A stretch of DNA of 64,000 nt, from positions 684,501 to 748,500 of the forward strand of contig OX344755.2 of NCBI GenBank assembly GCA_947034885.2, read 5' to 3'. Of the stretch, positions 43,070 through 54,797 are shown piece by piece. Position 1 is the first letter of the stretch, and every line of letters starts with the position of its first letter. The notes beneath the pieces are model-generated. The model searched no databases, had not been told where the DNA came from, and saw nothing but the letters and a program-made list of their open reading frames with translations. This DNA comes from Thuidium tamariscinum. Lineage: Eukaryota > Streptophyta > Bryopsida > Hypnales > Thuidiaceae. Both the position numbers and the translations under genes were made by a program.

Positions 43070-43799
43070 GGGTGAATGCAAGAAACACATGTACTATTTG
43101 TTGCGTTTTACTACAGTACTCATGACTTTTTCTAGATTACTTTAAAATTAGAAAATTGATTTGAAAAAAATTTGAAAAATATGAATAATGTATAGAACTC
43201 TAAGATGAAGGTTTTCACTGAAGAAAATTGATAGAAAAATTCTCTAAATAGGAGAATTTAAAAAGCACCAAACCTCAAGAAAATACATACCTTCATGTTT
43301 TAATTTGGAAAAAATAGTAAAAATAAGTAAAAACAAAAAATAAAAGGTGGCCATTTGCAACAATTCTTTGGAGATGGTCATTCACCAAAAAACCCACCAA
43401 AATAATATTTTATATGTTTCAAAATTCAAGCAAAAAGAAACTCACTTTGTAGACTTCCACACCACATAAAAAAAACTTTTTTCAAAATCCCTCACGCAAA
43501 GAGATGTAAATCTACTAGAAGACCATCTCATCCAAATTTCATCTCAAAATCATAAAAAAAGGTACTCCTTAGTACTAAAAACCTCCAAATTGTCATTTGT
43601 GACATTTAATCACTAGTACTATTTTAGTATTAAACTATTTTTGAAAATTATGAAAAAATTATGTAAGATGTATAATAGACATGAGACCTTCTCTAGAAAT
43701 CTTGAGTCATTTCGAGCAAAAATGCAAAAGTAATGTCCAAAAAACAGATCAGCACTTAGCTTGTGACGGAAAACAGTACAAGTGTTTCTTGCATTCACC
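43070..43799 (+). mobile_element. ~0.73 kb GGGTGAATGCAAGAAACAC element, copy D
   Basis: Perfect terminal inverted repeats GGGTGAATGCAAGAAACAC. CTTT precedes the left end (43066-43069) and CTTT follows the right end after one extra C. The body is the reverse of copy A. Confidence 0.8.
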
Positions 43800-43804
43800 C
43801 CTTT

Positions 43805-44265
43805 ATCATTTTGTTTTTATATTAACATTAAATAGATGGTAGAATGTGGCACTCAAAATTGTTCGTAATAAAAAATTAGACAAATGTTTATTAAAAACTT
43901 CAATTGCCGTTGAATTAATTAAGACTCATTTACTTAGTCATTGGTTCAAATTTCTACTAAAATTAGATTTTGAAAATTTCAATTAAACAAAATTTTAAAT
44001 TTTTTTGAAAAAATCAAATTATTTTTAGTAAATAATCCACTAGTCATTGTTCATTGTTGTCAACTTACACACTTCCTTTATGAACCTCACACATAATTCA
44101 ATAGAAGTCCCATATGCCTTGTATTAAGAAACTTTCAAAGTACTAGTAAAAAAATGATGTGAGACAACTTGTGCACTCTAAGTGAAACAGTCTGGATGGT
44201 ATGGCACGTGTGCAAGATTTTCAAGAATGTCTTTTAAAAGAGGGTTAGATTAAAGAGGTCTCAGA
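43805..44265. other. Spacer upstream of SABATH gene 2
   Basis: It matches the spacer before gene 3 at about 60,160-60,610, so it belongs to the duplication unit. No gene is seen. Confidence 0.45.
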
Positions 44266-44440
44266 GCAACTCCACTCCAACTTCATATGGAACGAGTGAA
44301 AAGGTTCTCACAAAGTGAAGTTGTGGGGGCCAGTTGCAGTAAGCAACTCCACTCCAACTTCATAGGGAACGAGAGAAAAGGTTCTCACAAAGTGAAGTTG
44401 TGGGGGCCAGTTGCAGTAGCAACTCCACTTCCTACTGAGC
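44266..44440. repeat. 76/77-bp tandem duplication in the SABATH gene 2 promoter region
   Basis: Unit 1 is 44266-44342, unit 2 is 44343-44418, and a third partial unit starts at 44419, each beginning GCAACTCCACT. Inside is an inverted pair, CCAACTTCA and TGAAGTTG. Gene 3 has one related unit at about 60,620-60,720. Confidence 0.8.
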
Positions 44441-44808
44441 AACTACAATGCATCCATGCTGCAACACATTAAAAAACTTCCTTTGCATCAACAAAGTCGT
44501 CATGATAGAGAATTATTCCTCCATAGTCATGGAATTTGAATCGCTGCGTGAGCTTAAGCAATCACGTTTGACTTGCAGGTTGGGGTGGAGCTGCAATGAG
44601 TGTACTTGCTTGCGGAACATGCAAGCAATTGCACAGCTTTTCAAAGTCAAGCAGAGATGCTGACTTTTTCAGAAATATCTACATATAAAACGTGCGCGCA
44701 GCACCCAAATGGAAGCTTTGTGAAAGGGCCAAGATGCGATGTTCCTTGGTGATAATCATAATTTTCTCTCTGATAGAAGGCATCCCGTACTGTCCGCACG
44801 TAATCAGG
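44440..44808 (+). promoter_or_regulatory. Core promoter region of SABATH gene 2
   Basis: It is closely related to 60,720-61,150 before gene 3. TATAAAA at 44694-44700 is the TATA candidate. The leader is interrupted by the insert at 44809-45638, so the TATA box now lies nearly 1.2 kb from the start codon. Confidence 0.5.
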
Positions 44809-45638
44809 GTAACACAGGAGAGATAGGAGCCTTTACCTCCGGGAAAAAAACAGTCAAATTACCTGGTCTTTCCCTCTTCGTTCCATTCACGAGGCCTGGT
44901 AAAAATTGGACCATTCCCACTTCATGAAACGGGAAAATGATGATAGTATTACCTTGAGGAAAACTATGAAGTGAATGCCTTGAGGACAATTGTGAAGTGA
45001 ATACCTTGAGGGAAATTGTGGAGATGGAGAATTGCGGTCTGAAATCTAAAACTGCCATAGATTTTTGAAATCTATGTGTTGTAGATGTCTGAAAACTACA
45101 CTTGTCCAAGATGTTTCAAAATGCATGGTCTGAAGTCTAAATGTTTCATAGATTTTGAAAATCTACATGTGTCCTAGATGTTTGAAATATATATCTTTCT
45201 TAGATATTAGTTTTAAGTTCAAACTATGCCGTTTGAAAAATGGCATAAGGAATACTGCCATTTTAACAAACTTCACCATGGAGGGAATACCATAAGATAA
45301 ATCACCACATGAACTCCATGAAATTACTCTTGAAAGACTTGCCTCTTATACTTCATGAGAGTCTCACCAATGACAATGCTTATGGGATAATTTCTACAAC
45401 AAAGAACCACATGATAAAATCACATTTTTTTGGGAAGTATTTTAACATGTAGAAAAGTGTATATGAATTCCCCGAAGGTAAAATTTCATCCATGGGAAAG
45501 CATTCACGTATTCCCTGTTAGACCTAATTTACCACATGGCAAAATCATTTTCCCACTTACACTAAGGTGACAGGAGGGAAAGATCTTGAGGTTTCCCACT
45601 TGCTCAAGTGGGAAAGCCTCCTATCTCCCCTGTGTAAC
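44809..45638. mobile_element. ~0.83 kb inverted-repeat insertion in the SABATH gene 2 leader
   Basis: Present in gene 2 but absent at the matching point of genes 1 and 3 (before CTGCACATCA). The ends are GTAACACAGGAGAGATAGGAG-like (left) and, on the complement, GTTACACAGGGGAGATAGG. The inside holds short repeats ('ccttgag', 'aactatgaagtgaat') and a piece resembling the GGTCAATTT element near 45,240-45,285. No clean target duplication was found. Confidence 0.65.
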
Positions 45639-45878
45639 TGCACATCAAAGCCTTCCGTTCTTCCATCCGCTTCAAAAGAGCTTTTCGCGCGAATGGCTGG
45701 TATCTGCTCTTCGAACGCTCTAGCTCATTGATTCAGAAGTTTCTGGTTCTTCATATCATGTTAAGGTTTGCGTGGTCAAGAACTCCGAGACTTCGATATA
45801 GAAGCTTAATTAGTTAGCAACTTGCAGTTTCCAGCACTATCGACCGAATTGGATTAATTTGCGTGAGCTGTTTTAGCT

Positions 45879-48156
45879 ATGGGAGATGCAGCAGCAGGTG
45901 GAGACGGGGTCCATGATGATACAGCGATGGCCAGGCGTGGAGGCGAAGAGAAACCGACGAAGGTTGCACGAGCCATATCTGGGACGGCGGGTGGCGCAGG
46001 AGAGTTTAGTTACGTGAGGAACTCGTCGGTACAATCTCAATCTATAAACCTCTTGAAGCCGATCTTGGAGCAAGAGATTAAGGAGCTGGAATTCTTCAAG
46101 GACGACTGGAGTGGGGGTGCGATTCGGATGGCCGATTTCGGATGCTCCGTGGGAGCGAACGCTCTTGGATATGCGGAGATCTGTTACCGAAGTGTGAGCC
46201 AAGCTGCAAGGTTGAGCAGCAACGGGAGGAAGATTCCTGACGAGGTGCAGTACTTCTTCTGCGACTTGCCTTCCAATGATTTCAACACGCTGTTCCTTCA
46301 AGTGGAGGATTGGAAGAAAACGCAAGTCACGCACACGGAGGATTTCTATGTCTCGGCGGTCGCAGGATCATTCTACAGACGCCTCTTTCCCAAGGGAAGT
46401 CTTCACATCGCAATCTCTGTCTTCGCCGTTAACTGGATGTCACAGGTACCTTTACTTGCAGTTTATTGATACCACTTTCTTAAAAGTACTCTATTGCAGA
46501 TCGAAGAGTACGCTTATTTGTCCTTCCAGCGTGTGGCACTAATTTATCAAAGTTGCAATTTGAATTGATGTAGGTTGAAATATTACTAGACTATTGCATC
46601 AATTTCCATAAAAATGACACTAAGCTTCTAGATGATACTAATCCCCCTCTCCTTTACTAACACAACAAACAAGTATAACTGAGAAATTTAGTCCCATTGT
46701 CAAATTATTGTTGGTCTGAGCATACATGATAACAAGTTTAATGGAATCATTGCAATAGATGTGAGTACATCAAGCTTCCTGACACGTTGCACAAGTTGAA
46801 ACTAAGTTGTAGCTATTGCTTTGTTGTCTAGGTACCTGATGCAGTGTTGGACAAATCTTCACTTGCTTACAACAAGGGGAGAGTGTGCTTAGACAATAAC
46901 AAGAATGTTGCAGCATTGCAAGCCTTCACACAAACTGCAAGGCAAGATCTTCATGATTTTTTGTTGTCTCGAGCAGATGAAGTTGTTACAGGTGGTTTAG
47001 TTCTCATTTTTACTCGTAGTCGTGCAAGCGAGCGCCATCCACAGATTCAATGGCATAAGGATGGGGTGAATTGGACCATTTTCAATGAACCTGTTGAGGA
47101 GACGTGGGAAGAACTTGTCATTGAGGTATCCTCTAGGTCACTCAAGTTTATTTATTTATAAATGTAATTCATTTTCAATTGTCTCTATCCAATAAATAAA
47201 AATTCATGTATATCTTTCCATACATGATGTATTAATGATGCCAATGACTAAGCACTTGCTTATCTGATAAGTCATATATTATTGCTTAATGAAAGGACAC
47301 TCATATTTAGGCTAAATAGAAGTCAATACTAATCTATTACCTTAGACTAAAACAAATAATTTTCTTGTATTTTTTTCATATAATCTTTTGTAGTAGATGG
47401 CTAAGGTAGAACATTCTTCAATTTCCAAACATTTAACCTAAAGCAAATAGAAAAGTCCTAACAAGATACAATTTTCTAAGTACTACTATTCACCAAACGC
47501 ATTCCATTTGCATGACTTTGATATTATTATGATTTCAAGTTTCTACTGGAAATTTGTTCTTTGCAATATTGGTCACCAACATGTTATCATTGCTTTTAAG
47601 CCATTTCCAATTTCTTTCGATACCAAATTTTTTTACATGTTTTGACAATTACTTAGACCATTCTATTGAGAAAGACTTAGTGAAGAAATTCCAAGCTTAT
47701 AGAATTCTATCACATGCCCAATAGGGTGATCTAGTCCACGACATGCATTTCAATGGCTTTCTTACAATTTATGCATTGTTTACAATGTAGGGTATAATAG
47801 AAGAGGAGAGAAGAGATACCTTCAACATTCCAGCTTATTGTCACACTATGGACGACATAAAAGAAGTTGCAGATTCCACAAATGCTTTCCATGTTAAACA
47901 GTGTGAGATCAAAGAACAAAACTACTTACCGCCAAATGAAGCAGAGCAGATTCGTGCTAACCCTGAGGCATATGGCCAATTTGCAAAAAATTTCACAAGA
48001 AGCATTTTGAACTCAATCATGGTGGAGCATATTGGTGAAGAGAAATGTCACATATTTTTTGAACGCTTGGAGAAAAATGCTACTAAGGCTGTATGGGAGA
48101 AGAGGTTGCCCAATGTGCCTATGAATTGCATATTGGCTATTTTGATCCGGAAATAG
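45879..48156 (+). CDS. SABATH-family methyltransferase, gene 2
   Basis: A paralogue of genes 1 and 3. Exons are 45879-46445, 46832-47125 and 47791-48156 (GT-AG, phase 0), giving 408 residues. It has the full N-terminus MGDAAAGG, GEFSYVRNSSVQSQ (41-54), DFGCSVGANA (87-96, the usual Thr after Asn is Ala), CDLPSNDFN (128-136) and AGSFYRRLFP (162-171). The residue before the pocket Trp (W186) is Asn. No break is seen. Expression may be altered by the 0.83 kb leader insert and the 76-bp promoter repeats. Methylation of a small carboxylic acid is the likely activity; the acid is unknown. Confidence 0.88.
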
Positions 48157-48744
48157 ATTTTGGTTTGGTTTGAAAATAGGTAAAAAAGGATTTGAAACAA
48201 AACTAGTTGGATTGATGTTTGTATTTCTCTACATATTTTTCATTTTTTCAGAGATTTTTATACGTGACTCCTCAAGAACTCAAGAAATCTTGGAAATAGA
48301 CTAGATTTCCAAACAAGCTTCCAATTGAGCCACCTACTAACTGCCTTAGTGAGAACCTTTGAGATTTGATGCCACCGCAGGCTGTCTTTGAGTAAAGTAT
48401 GACATGGGCAAAGCCTCCTTAACCCCTCATCGTTGATGGGGACAAATGTGACCTCACATAGTCTAGGAGTGAAATTCAAAGTGTTGTAACTTTTGCATCC
48501 AATGTCTAAATTCAATAAGGCTTGTTGGAAAAGTTGTGTATACTAGTCTAGTTTGTATGGCAAAATTTTCAGTTCAATCCAAAATGTTTTGGAAGCTAAT
48601 CAAAATTCATAGGTTTAATTTGAATCCAACAAATTGCATTTTCATGGTTGTAACTTTTGGGGCTTGTATATTTTCGTCCAAATTTTTTTCAATAAATTTT
48701 TTGGGATTATGTTCTCCTTTAATTTTAGATATATTATGAATATT
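48157..48744 (+). other. 3' flank of SABATH gene 2
   Basis: About 48,160-48,420 matches 63,680-63,990 after gene 3, marking the duplication unit. No further gene is seen. Confidence 0.5.
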
Positions 48745-49030
48745 TTCATGTCAATTTAAGTTGTTTTGAATGTTTGGGAGAATTTCAAAGTTTAGAATGC
48801 AGACATTGTTGGATTACAATGAACTTTTGCAGCCTATTTCTTCTTTATATAATGTCCATTTCCAATAAAAAAATATTGGAAAACTTTTGTATATTAGTCT
48901 AGTTTGTGTGGTTAAATTTCATTTTAATACAAGAAGTTATGAGTGAATGAGAAGCATTTTAGTAGAGGAAGGTTCAATCATATATGTGTTTTTTGCAACT
49001 TCTTTTACAATTTTTTGACACTTCAAAACA
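48745..49030 (+). repeat. Dispersed repeat K, copy 1
   Basis: Related to 53,425-53,720 and inverted at 40,430-40,613. Landmarks are 'gttttgaatgtttgggag' and 'attgttggattacaat'. Non-coding. Confidence 0.55.
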
Positions 49031-49198
49031 ATTATAGAGACACAATGAATCAAGTGAATGATTTTTTTTCCACCAATGTATTAATAATTTGGTTTTGAAT
49101 CACTTAAAAATATAAATATGCATTTGATTTTTTCATTTGAGCAGGTTTAGAAATCAAATTTAACCTCCACATGTGTTTTTAGGAAAATTTCAGCATAT

Positions 49199-49403
49199 AT
49201 GGTCAATTTCGTTAAAATTGTAGTATTTTAAGTGCCACTTTGACAAATTTCAAGTGCCATTTTGACATATTTAATGTACCATTTTGACATAGAGGCCTAG
49301 CAGTAGAGGAAGAAAATGTGCCATTTTAACAAAATATTGTGCCATTTTAATGGAATATCATGCCATTTTATTGGAATACCGCCATTCTAACAAAATTGAC
49401 CAT
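49199..49403. mobile_element. 205-bp element with ATGGTCAATTTCGTTAAAAT ends, copy 2
   Basis: ATAT flanks both ends (49195-49198, 49404-49407). It carries the same internal GTGCCATTTT units as 30616-30865, in the opposite orientation. It is inserted in a copy of repeat K sequence. Confidence 0.75.
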
Positions 49404-49407
49404 ATAT

Positions 49408-50084
49408 ATTTTCAGCACTAAAACATTATAATCTTGCAATCTATGCGGTCGAATGACTCCAAAGCTGATTGACATCATCTACAACATGAACACTACAAGA
49501 TTGTATGATTGAGATTTTCATACCTTGGTCACATTTAGACTTATAATACTTGAAAATTAAGGATACTTTTCAACACATTTGGACCTTAGGCAATGAGGTA
49601 ATGAACTAACTCCTCAAGAAAGTTAGTTCATTACCTCAAGAAAGTTAGTTCACAAGCCATCAAAGTCACTAGACATTTCTATAAATATTTCTATATGTAT
49701 ACATGGAGGTTCATGCATTTTAATTATAGCAACACCTAATTCAAGAGTAGTACACTCTTGCACAATAACATTAAATATTTGTATAGTATCAAATGTTAGG
49801 AAATTAGTGTGGGACAATCTAATTTCAGTAACAATTAGTGTTGATTTTGAATTGTTGGAATTAGAAGACAAATGGCTCATGATAAAATACAAACATTACA
49901 GCAACAGCACATGTGAATACAGACCACACTTTCAATAAGAAGCTATATTTTCTTTGCATACAATTGTTGCTTGGAAAGATGTAGACCCCAGTCCATTCTA
50001 TGTACTAAGTTTTTATTGTCCAATGAAAGAAGCTCAAATCAAGAGGCCAAAATTTAAGGTCAATACCTGAATCTTAATGTGAAG
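49408..50084. other. Intergenic AT-rich DNA
   Basis: The first part continues repeat K (related to 53,880-54,020). There is a small inverted duplication of AAAGTTAGTTCATTACCTCA near 49,590-49,650. No gene is seen. Confidence 0.4.
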
Positions 50085-50570
50085 CCCTCATAGTTTTCTG
50101 TTTGATCCAAAAAATAAGCGGAGGAGGATTTGAGATAAACTAGCTAGTTGGATCAATATTTGTATTTTTCTACTAAAAGTTTTTTTTTAATGATGTTTTT
50201 TATTGATCTTGCACAAGGCAATACCCATTCCAAAATGAAGAGAAAATTATGAAAATTAAGGGCCCTCAAGGGGTGGGCAAATCCAATACCTAACTTTACT
50301 TAAGTTTATTTTTTCTTTTAAATATAGTTCATGGAGTTTATTTGCATGACTAGCAATACTTGTGCTATGTTGTTCTATGACACATGTGACATATTAATTC
50401 CTAAACCATTTAAGTTGGACAACTACAACATGTCTTGCCATGCCTCCTATATAGGGTCTCAATCAAGGGAGTGGGATTGCTTGGCTACACTTCTTAATTG
50501 AAAACTACATATAGGTGGTCAAGATACTCTTGAATTTTTGGGGATTTCCACATGCACTATAACTAAGGTT
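50085..50570 (+). pseudogene. Relic of a SABATH gene 3' flank
   Basis: It matches the 3' flank of gene 1 (35,465-35,630 and 36,354-36,830) but holds none of the coding exons. Elements B and the 36526-36759 miniature are both absent here, so this is an empty-site copy. It suggests a former fourth SABATH copy or a partial duplication. Confidence 0.5.
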
Positions 50571-50954
50571 ATTAATTATGCATTATTGATCTTGTTGGAT
50601 GGTCATTTATTTGACACTCCAAATAAATTTCTTTAGGATCATTAATAGAAATTTCTATAAGTTAGACAATCAATGTTGATTACTCATGGGTCCTTGTAGC
50701 TTACTAAAGAAAGGCCTATACTACCCACTCAAAAGACAAGTTACAATACCTTTTAGAAGGTAACCACTGACTACAACAACAAGAGCCAAAAGAAATGACA
50801 TTCTAATAGCACTTCACATGTTTGTGCAAGTAATTTTTAACCTTATATTTTACATGGATTGGTGCAAAGGTGGGAGGCCATCAATGACATAGAGAGCAAG
50901 ACAAATTCATTACTTGAGTGTTTTGAATTGGCTAAAACAAGAAGTTTGATTAAT
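50571..50954. other. Intergenic DNA, nothing recognised
   Basis: The start shares traces with the SABATH flank. No gene is seen. Confidence 0.35.
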
Positions 50955-50957
50955 CAT

Positions 50958-51313
50958 AAGAGGATTTCTGAGCCCCCAGGAGTCTGTTTCAGGGGTGTTC
51001 CCCGAAATTGTTCCCACTGCTGCAGACCAGCCCCCTGTTGGTCTGAATTTTTGAATTTTGAAAAAAATTAATTAATTAATTTTTTCAAAAAACTTCAGAG
51101 TGTATTAAAGAAGAAAAAAATGGTTTAAGAAAATATTTTTTTTTTCAAAAAAATATTTTAAAAATATTTAAATATTTAATTAAAATTAATAAAAAATTAT
51201 TATTTTCTGACGTGGCAGTCGCTCGACCACATCAGCATCGCGTTCCTAGAGTTCCCAATGCGTTCCTAGCGTTTGGGAACTTGCAGTCTTGTACAGCAGC
51301 TGAAAATCCTCTT
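50958..51313. mobile_element. ~0.36 kb element with AAGAGGATTT ends, copy 2
   Basis: The ends are CATAAGAGGATTT and its complement AAATCCTCTTATG (outer bases included, 50955). The body matches 34631-34958, including TGACGTGGCAGTC and GGGAACTTGCAGTCTT. Confidence 0.65.
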
Positions 51314-51689
51314 ATGTCTATATTCTTTAATGAAGAATGGATGGTTTAAGATTTTATCATCACTTGTGCTTAATATGAAAATTTCTTGATAAGTCAATAG
51401 AAACTCTAACATATAGTCAACTCTTTTTACTCAATATCAAGAATAACAAATTGTAACTTACAAAGCAAAATAATTTTCTACCTTGGGCATCAAAAAACAG
51501 TCTTCCTTTTGTTAATTTTGTTTTATATCTAAAAAGAAAATTGGATGAAAAGGACTTGAAATATGACTTTAAAGTCAACTACTATTCTTTACATGGTTAA
51601 ATGTATAAATAAATTATTGCATCAAAATGTGAATGATAGCCATCTTTATCAAAAATGGAAGAAAAATGACATTAGATGTTTTTTCTACT

Positions 51690-51785
51690 AGTTAGAAGAC
51701 TGTGAGTTCCCAACTGTAGGAACGCTGGGGAACTCTCCCATGTCTTCGATTTGACGTGGCTGAGAGACTGCCACATCATATTTAT
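51690..51785 (-). repeat. Inverted fragment of the AAGAGGATTT element
   Basis: GAAGACTGTGAGTTCCCAAC through GACTGCCACATCA is the complement of the right part of 50958-51313. Together they form an imperfect inverted pair about 0.4 kb apart. Confidence 0.5.
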
Positions 51786-51810
51786 AATAATAAAAAATAA
51801 AAATAATTTT

Positions 51811-51813
<3 letters not shown>

Positions 51814-51863
<50 letters not shown>
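51814..51863. repeat. (AT)n microsatellite
   Basis: About 24 consecutive AT dinucleotides. It is likely polymorphic. Confidence 0.95.
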
Positions 51864-51868
<5 letters not shown>

Positions 51869-53424
51869 TTATTTTGACTATTCCCAGAATTAGGAATAGG
51901 CTTGAAACAATCTTCTAATCCCTAAAAAAAACATTTAATGTTGCATACAACAATATTTAGAAATGGTCAAAGTTTCTTAATTCCCTTAGGACCAAAAATT
52001 ATTCCATACATTTAGAAGTGTGAAAATGTATTATAGAATGCAAGAACATTTAAAATGATGAATTTCTTTTAAAGTTGCAAAAAATGATTTATAGAACATA
52101 TTTATACAATTGGATTTGCTACTATGCCTATGAATGTTTAGCACTATTGTAAGTCAAAAAATGAAAGTTATGATTAAAATTAATTGTAGATTGAATAATA
52201 ATAATTTTTACAATGCATTTCCCTTTAAGTTCAAATTTGGAGTTCTCATTATGTTGATTCCTTAAGATTTTATTTTATCACTTCATTATCCAAGTTGAAT
52301 TGGTGGGTCATTTTCCAAATCAAAAGTTATTTATTTATAAAAATGAAGAATATTTGGACTCTTTGAAATATAAAATTTTCTCACAATAGGTCTTAAAAAT
52401 TTATACTTTACAAATGTTAAAGAAGTATTACAAGAATCTACAATTAAAAAATTCTAAGATGGATGAAAATTTCAAAGTTTTGCATGCATAGGGCATTTTT
52501 TTGTTCATCAACTATTCATTCTACATCCTTAAGGGATAAAAAATGACTTATTTTGTAGTGCCAAATGTCAGAAGTTCAATACTCTATGTCTAATTGTAGG
52601 GATCCAACTTTTCACCTAAAATTGTGCCAAAGTTTAATTGACGTGACCATTTTGAGTATTCCAAGGTGAAATTTGGATGAAACATAAACAAAATATACTA
52701 TGTTGCATTTAACAATATTCATGAGCTTCATGAACTATTATCCTTCAATTCCTATGTTTAATAGTTTCGTCACATACTCCTCTAGTTATTATGCTACATT
52801 TAAGTTATTTAGACAACGAATTTTAGACAAAAAATTTGGAGACTTTGAGATAATAACAACTATAGATCTCTCGATGTTTGCATTGACCTTTGGATGTTTT
52901 ATATAGATCTTCCAATAATATACATAGATCTCCCAATGTTTTGCATCATATCCTCATGACCATTTTTATTCTCTATTATTTTTATAGAACTTTCAAAAGG
53001 CCAAAAGTAATTAAATGTGGCATTAATTGTCGCCATTTATTCTAGAATTAGAAATCTTTGTAAATTTTAACAATCATTGATCATATCAACTACTTCAAAA
53101 TCCAACATACTTCTTTTTTCCATTTCAACCAATTCGCAACATGCTAACCACCATTTCTCCCCTATCATTGGGTTTAACTTCTAAATGCCCTATGGGACCA
53201 AAATCTGCACTCTTTTTTTGTTTGTGTAGTATAATTAATAGATGAATCCAAGATGCACTAACTTTTTGAAGCCATTCAAAAATAAACGGGTTCAATTTGA
53301 GTTCACTAAATTGCATTTTGATAGTTTCAACTTTAGGGGCTTGTATCTTCTTCATTTGATGTCTTTTTTTAATAAAAATGTATTGATTTATGTTCCCATT
53401 GAATTCTAATTATTGTAGTAAAAT
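51864..53424. other. Intergenic AT-rich DNA, nothing recognised
   Basis: Short open frames at 52,700-52,906 and 53,125-53,355 show no domain. Near 52,855-52,940 'tagatctc' and 'catagatctcccaatgttt' repeat locally. Confidence 0.4.
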
Positions 53425-53720
53425 TTTCATGTCAATTCAAGTTGTTTTGAATGTTTGGGAGCAATTCAAAGTTCAAAATCCAAACATTGTTGGATTACAA
53501 TAAACTTTGGCATCTTGTTTCTTCTTCATTAATTGTCTATTTTTAATTGAAAGAAATTGAAAAGTTGCACATAATAGTCTAGTTTGTATGGTTAAATTTT
53601 CATATCAATCCAAGACATAATGACTAATTGAAAAGCATTTTAGTAGATGGAGGTTCAACCATAGATTTGTCTTTTGCAACTATATTTTGACATTTCACAT
53701 TTCAAAGCCATTTTGTAGAC
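53425..53720 (+). repeat. Dispersed repeat K, copy 2
   Basis: Matches 48,745-49,030. The similarity continues less clearly to about 54,020. Confidence 0.55.
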
Positions 53721-54797
53721 ACAATGAGTCAATTGAATGATATTTTCTTTTACCAATGTGATTGTATAATGGTTTTAAATCACTTTACTTTTATTAAAAA
53801 AATCATTTGAATAGCTGCATAGAAATTAAATTTCACCACCAAATGTGTTTCCAAGAAAATTTTAGCATCCTCCTTCTACACTAAATGATTATAATCTTGC
53901 AAATTATGAGGCCAAATGACTCCAAATTTGATTTTATGCCATCTACAATATGTACACTATAAGATTGTATGGTTTAAATTTTCATACTTTAGTAACATTT
54001 AGACCTATAACACTTCAAAATAAATGACATTTTTATAAATTCACAAAGGCTTTGGTCCTTTAGCAAGTCCTTTTGTCGTTAAGGTGCAAGTGTGCAAACA
54101 TGTGAGAAATGGTCAAGATGTGGGCAATTTGCAACTCATTAAGGCATGTTGTCAATGTCTATCCTAAACAATACCTATTGAGGCCCAATATCCTTATTGA
54201 GGTCTGCAACAATCCAATTTCGAAAGTGAAATATAATAGTCAGCTCTAAAAGTGACCATTGTCTTTAAATGGATCCTAAAATTATTCACGATATCATGAA
54301 CATGATATAGTTCTACAGTGGAACTATGATTGATAGTGAAAGGGTTGAAGAAGAATAACTGTACATTCAATTGTGTTAATAATGTTTTGGGATTGTAGTC
54401 TGCATTGGTTTAAAATGAAATGTAACTCATTTTAAAAAGTTGTAATATGTGTACATTATTGTATTTAAAATCAAATACAACATGTAGAATCTAAAACCTT
54501 CAAAAATTGCCATTGGTCACTATAAGGACCTTTCCTTGTTCTTCATTGCAATTCAACGAGCTTCTTCTACATTTCTCCATCTCTCTTTACATTTCACATG
54601 TGTTTGCATTTTGTGAAACCTATAATTAGGAATAGGTACCCAAAACAAACATTTTAGAAAAATCATAGCTAATTCAATATTTTCAAAAAATGATGAAACC
54701 ACTTTGCTACATGCCACATTCATTTCTCTCTCACTCTCTCAAATATAAGCAAAAAATATTTGTGTTGACATAAGCCCATGAAAAACATAACTAGCCC
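53721..54797. other. Intergenic AT-rich DNA, nothing recognised
   Basis: Tail of repeat K, then unique-looking sequence. No gene is seen. Confidence 0.4.

Noticed and set aside
48419-48445. TTAACCCCTCATCG considered as another TTAA element end
   Set aside because: No matching opposite end was found nearby; the short CCCCTCATC/GATGGGG symmetry is local only.
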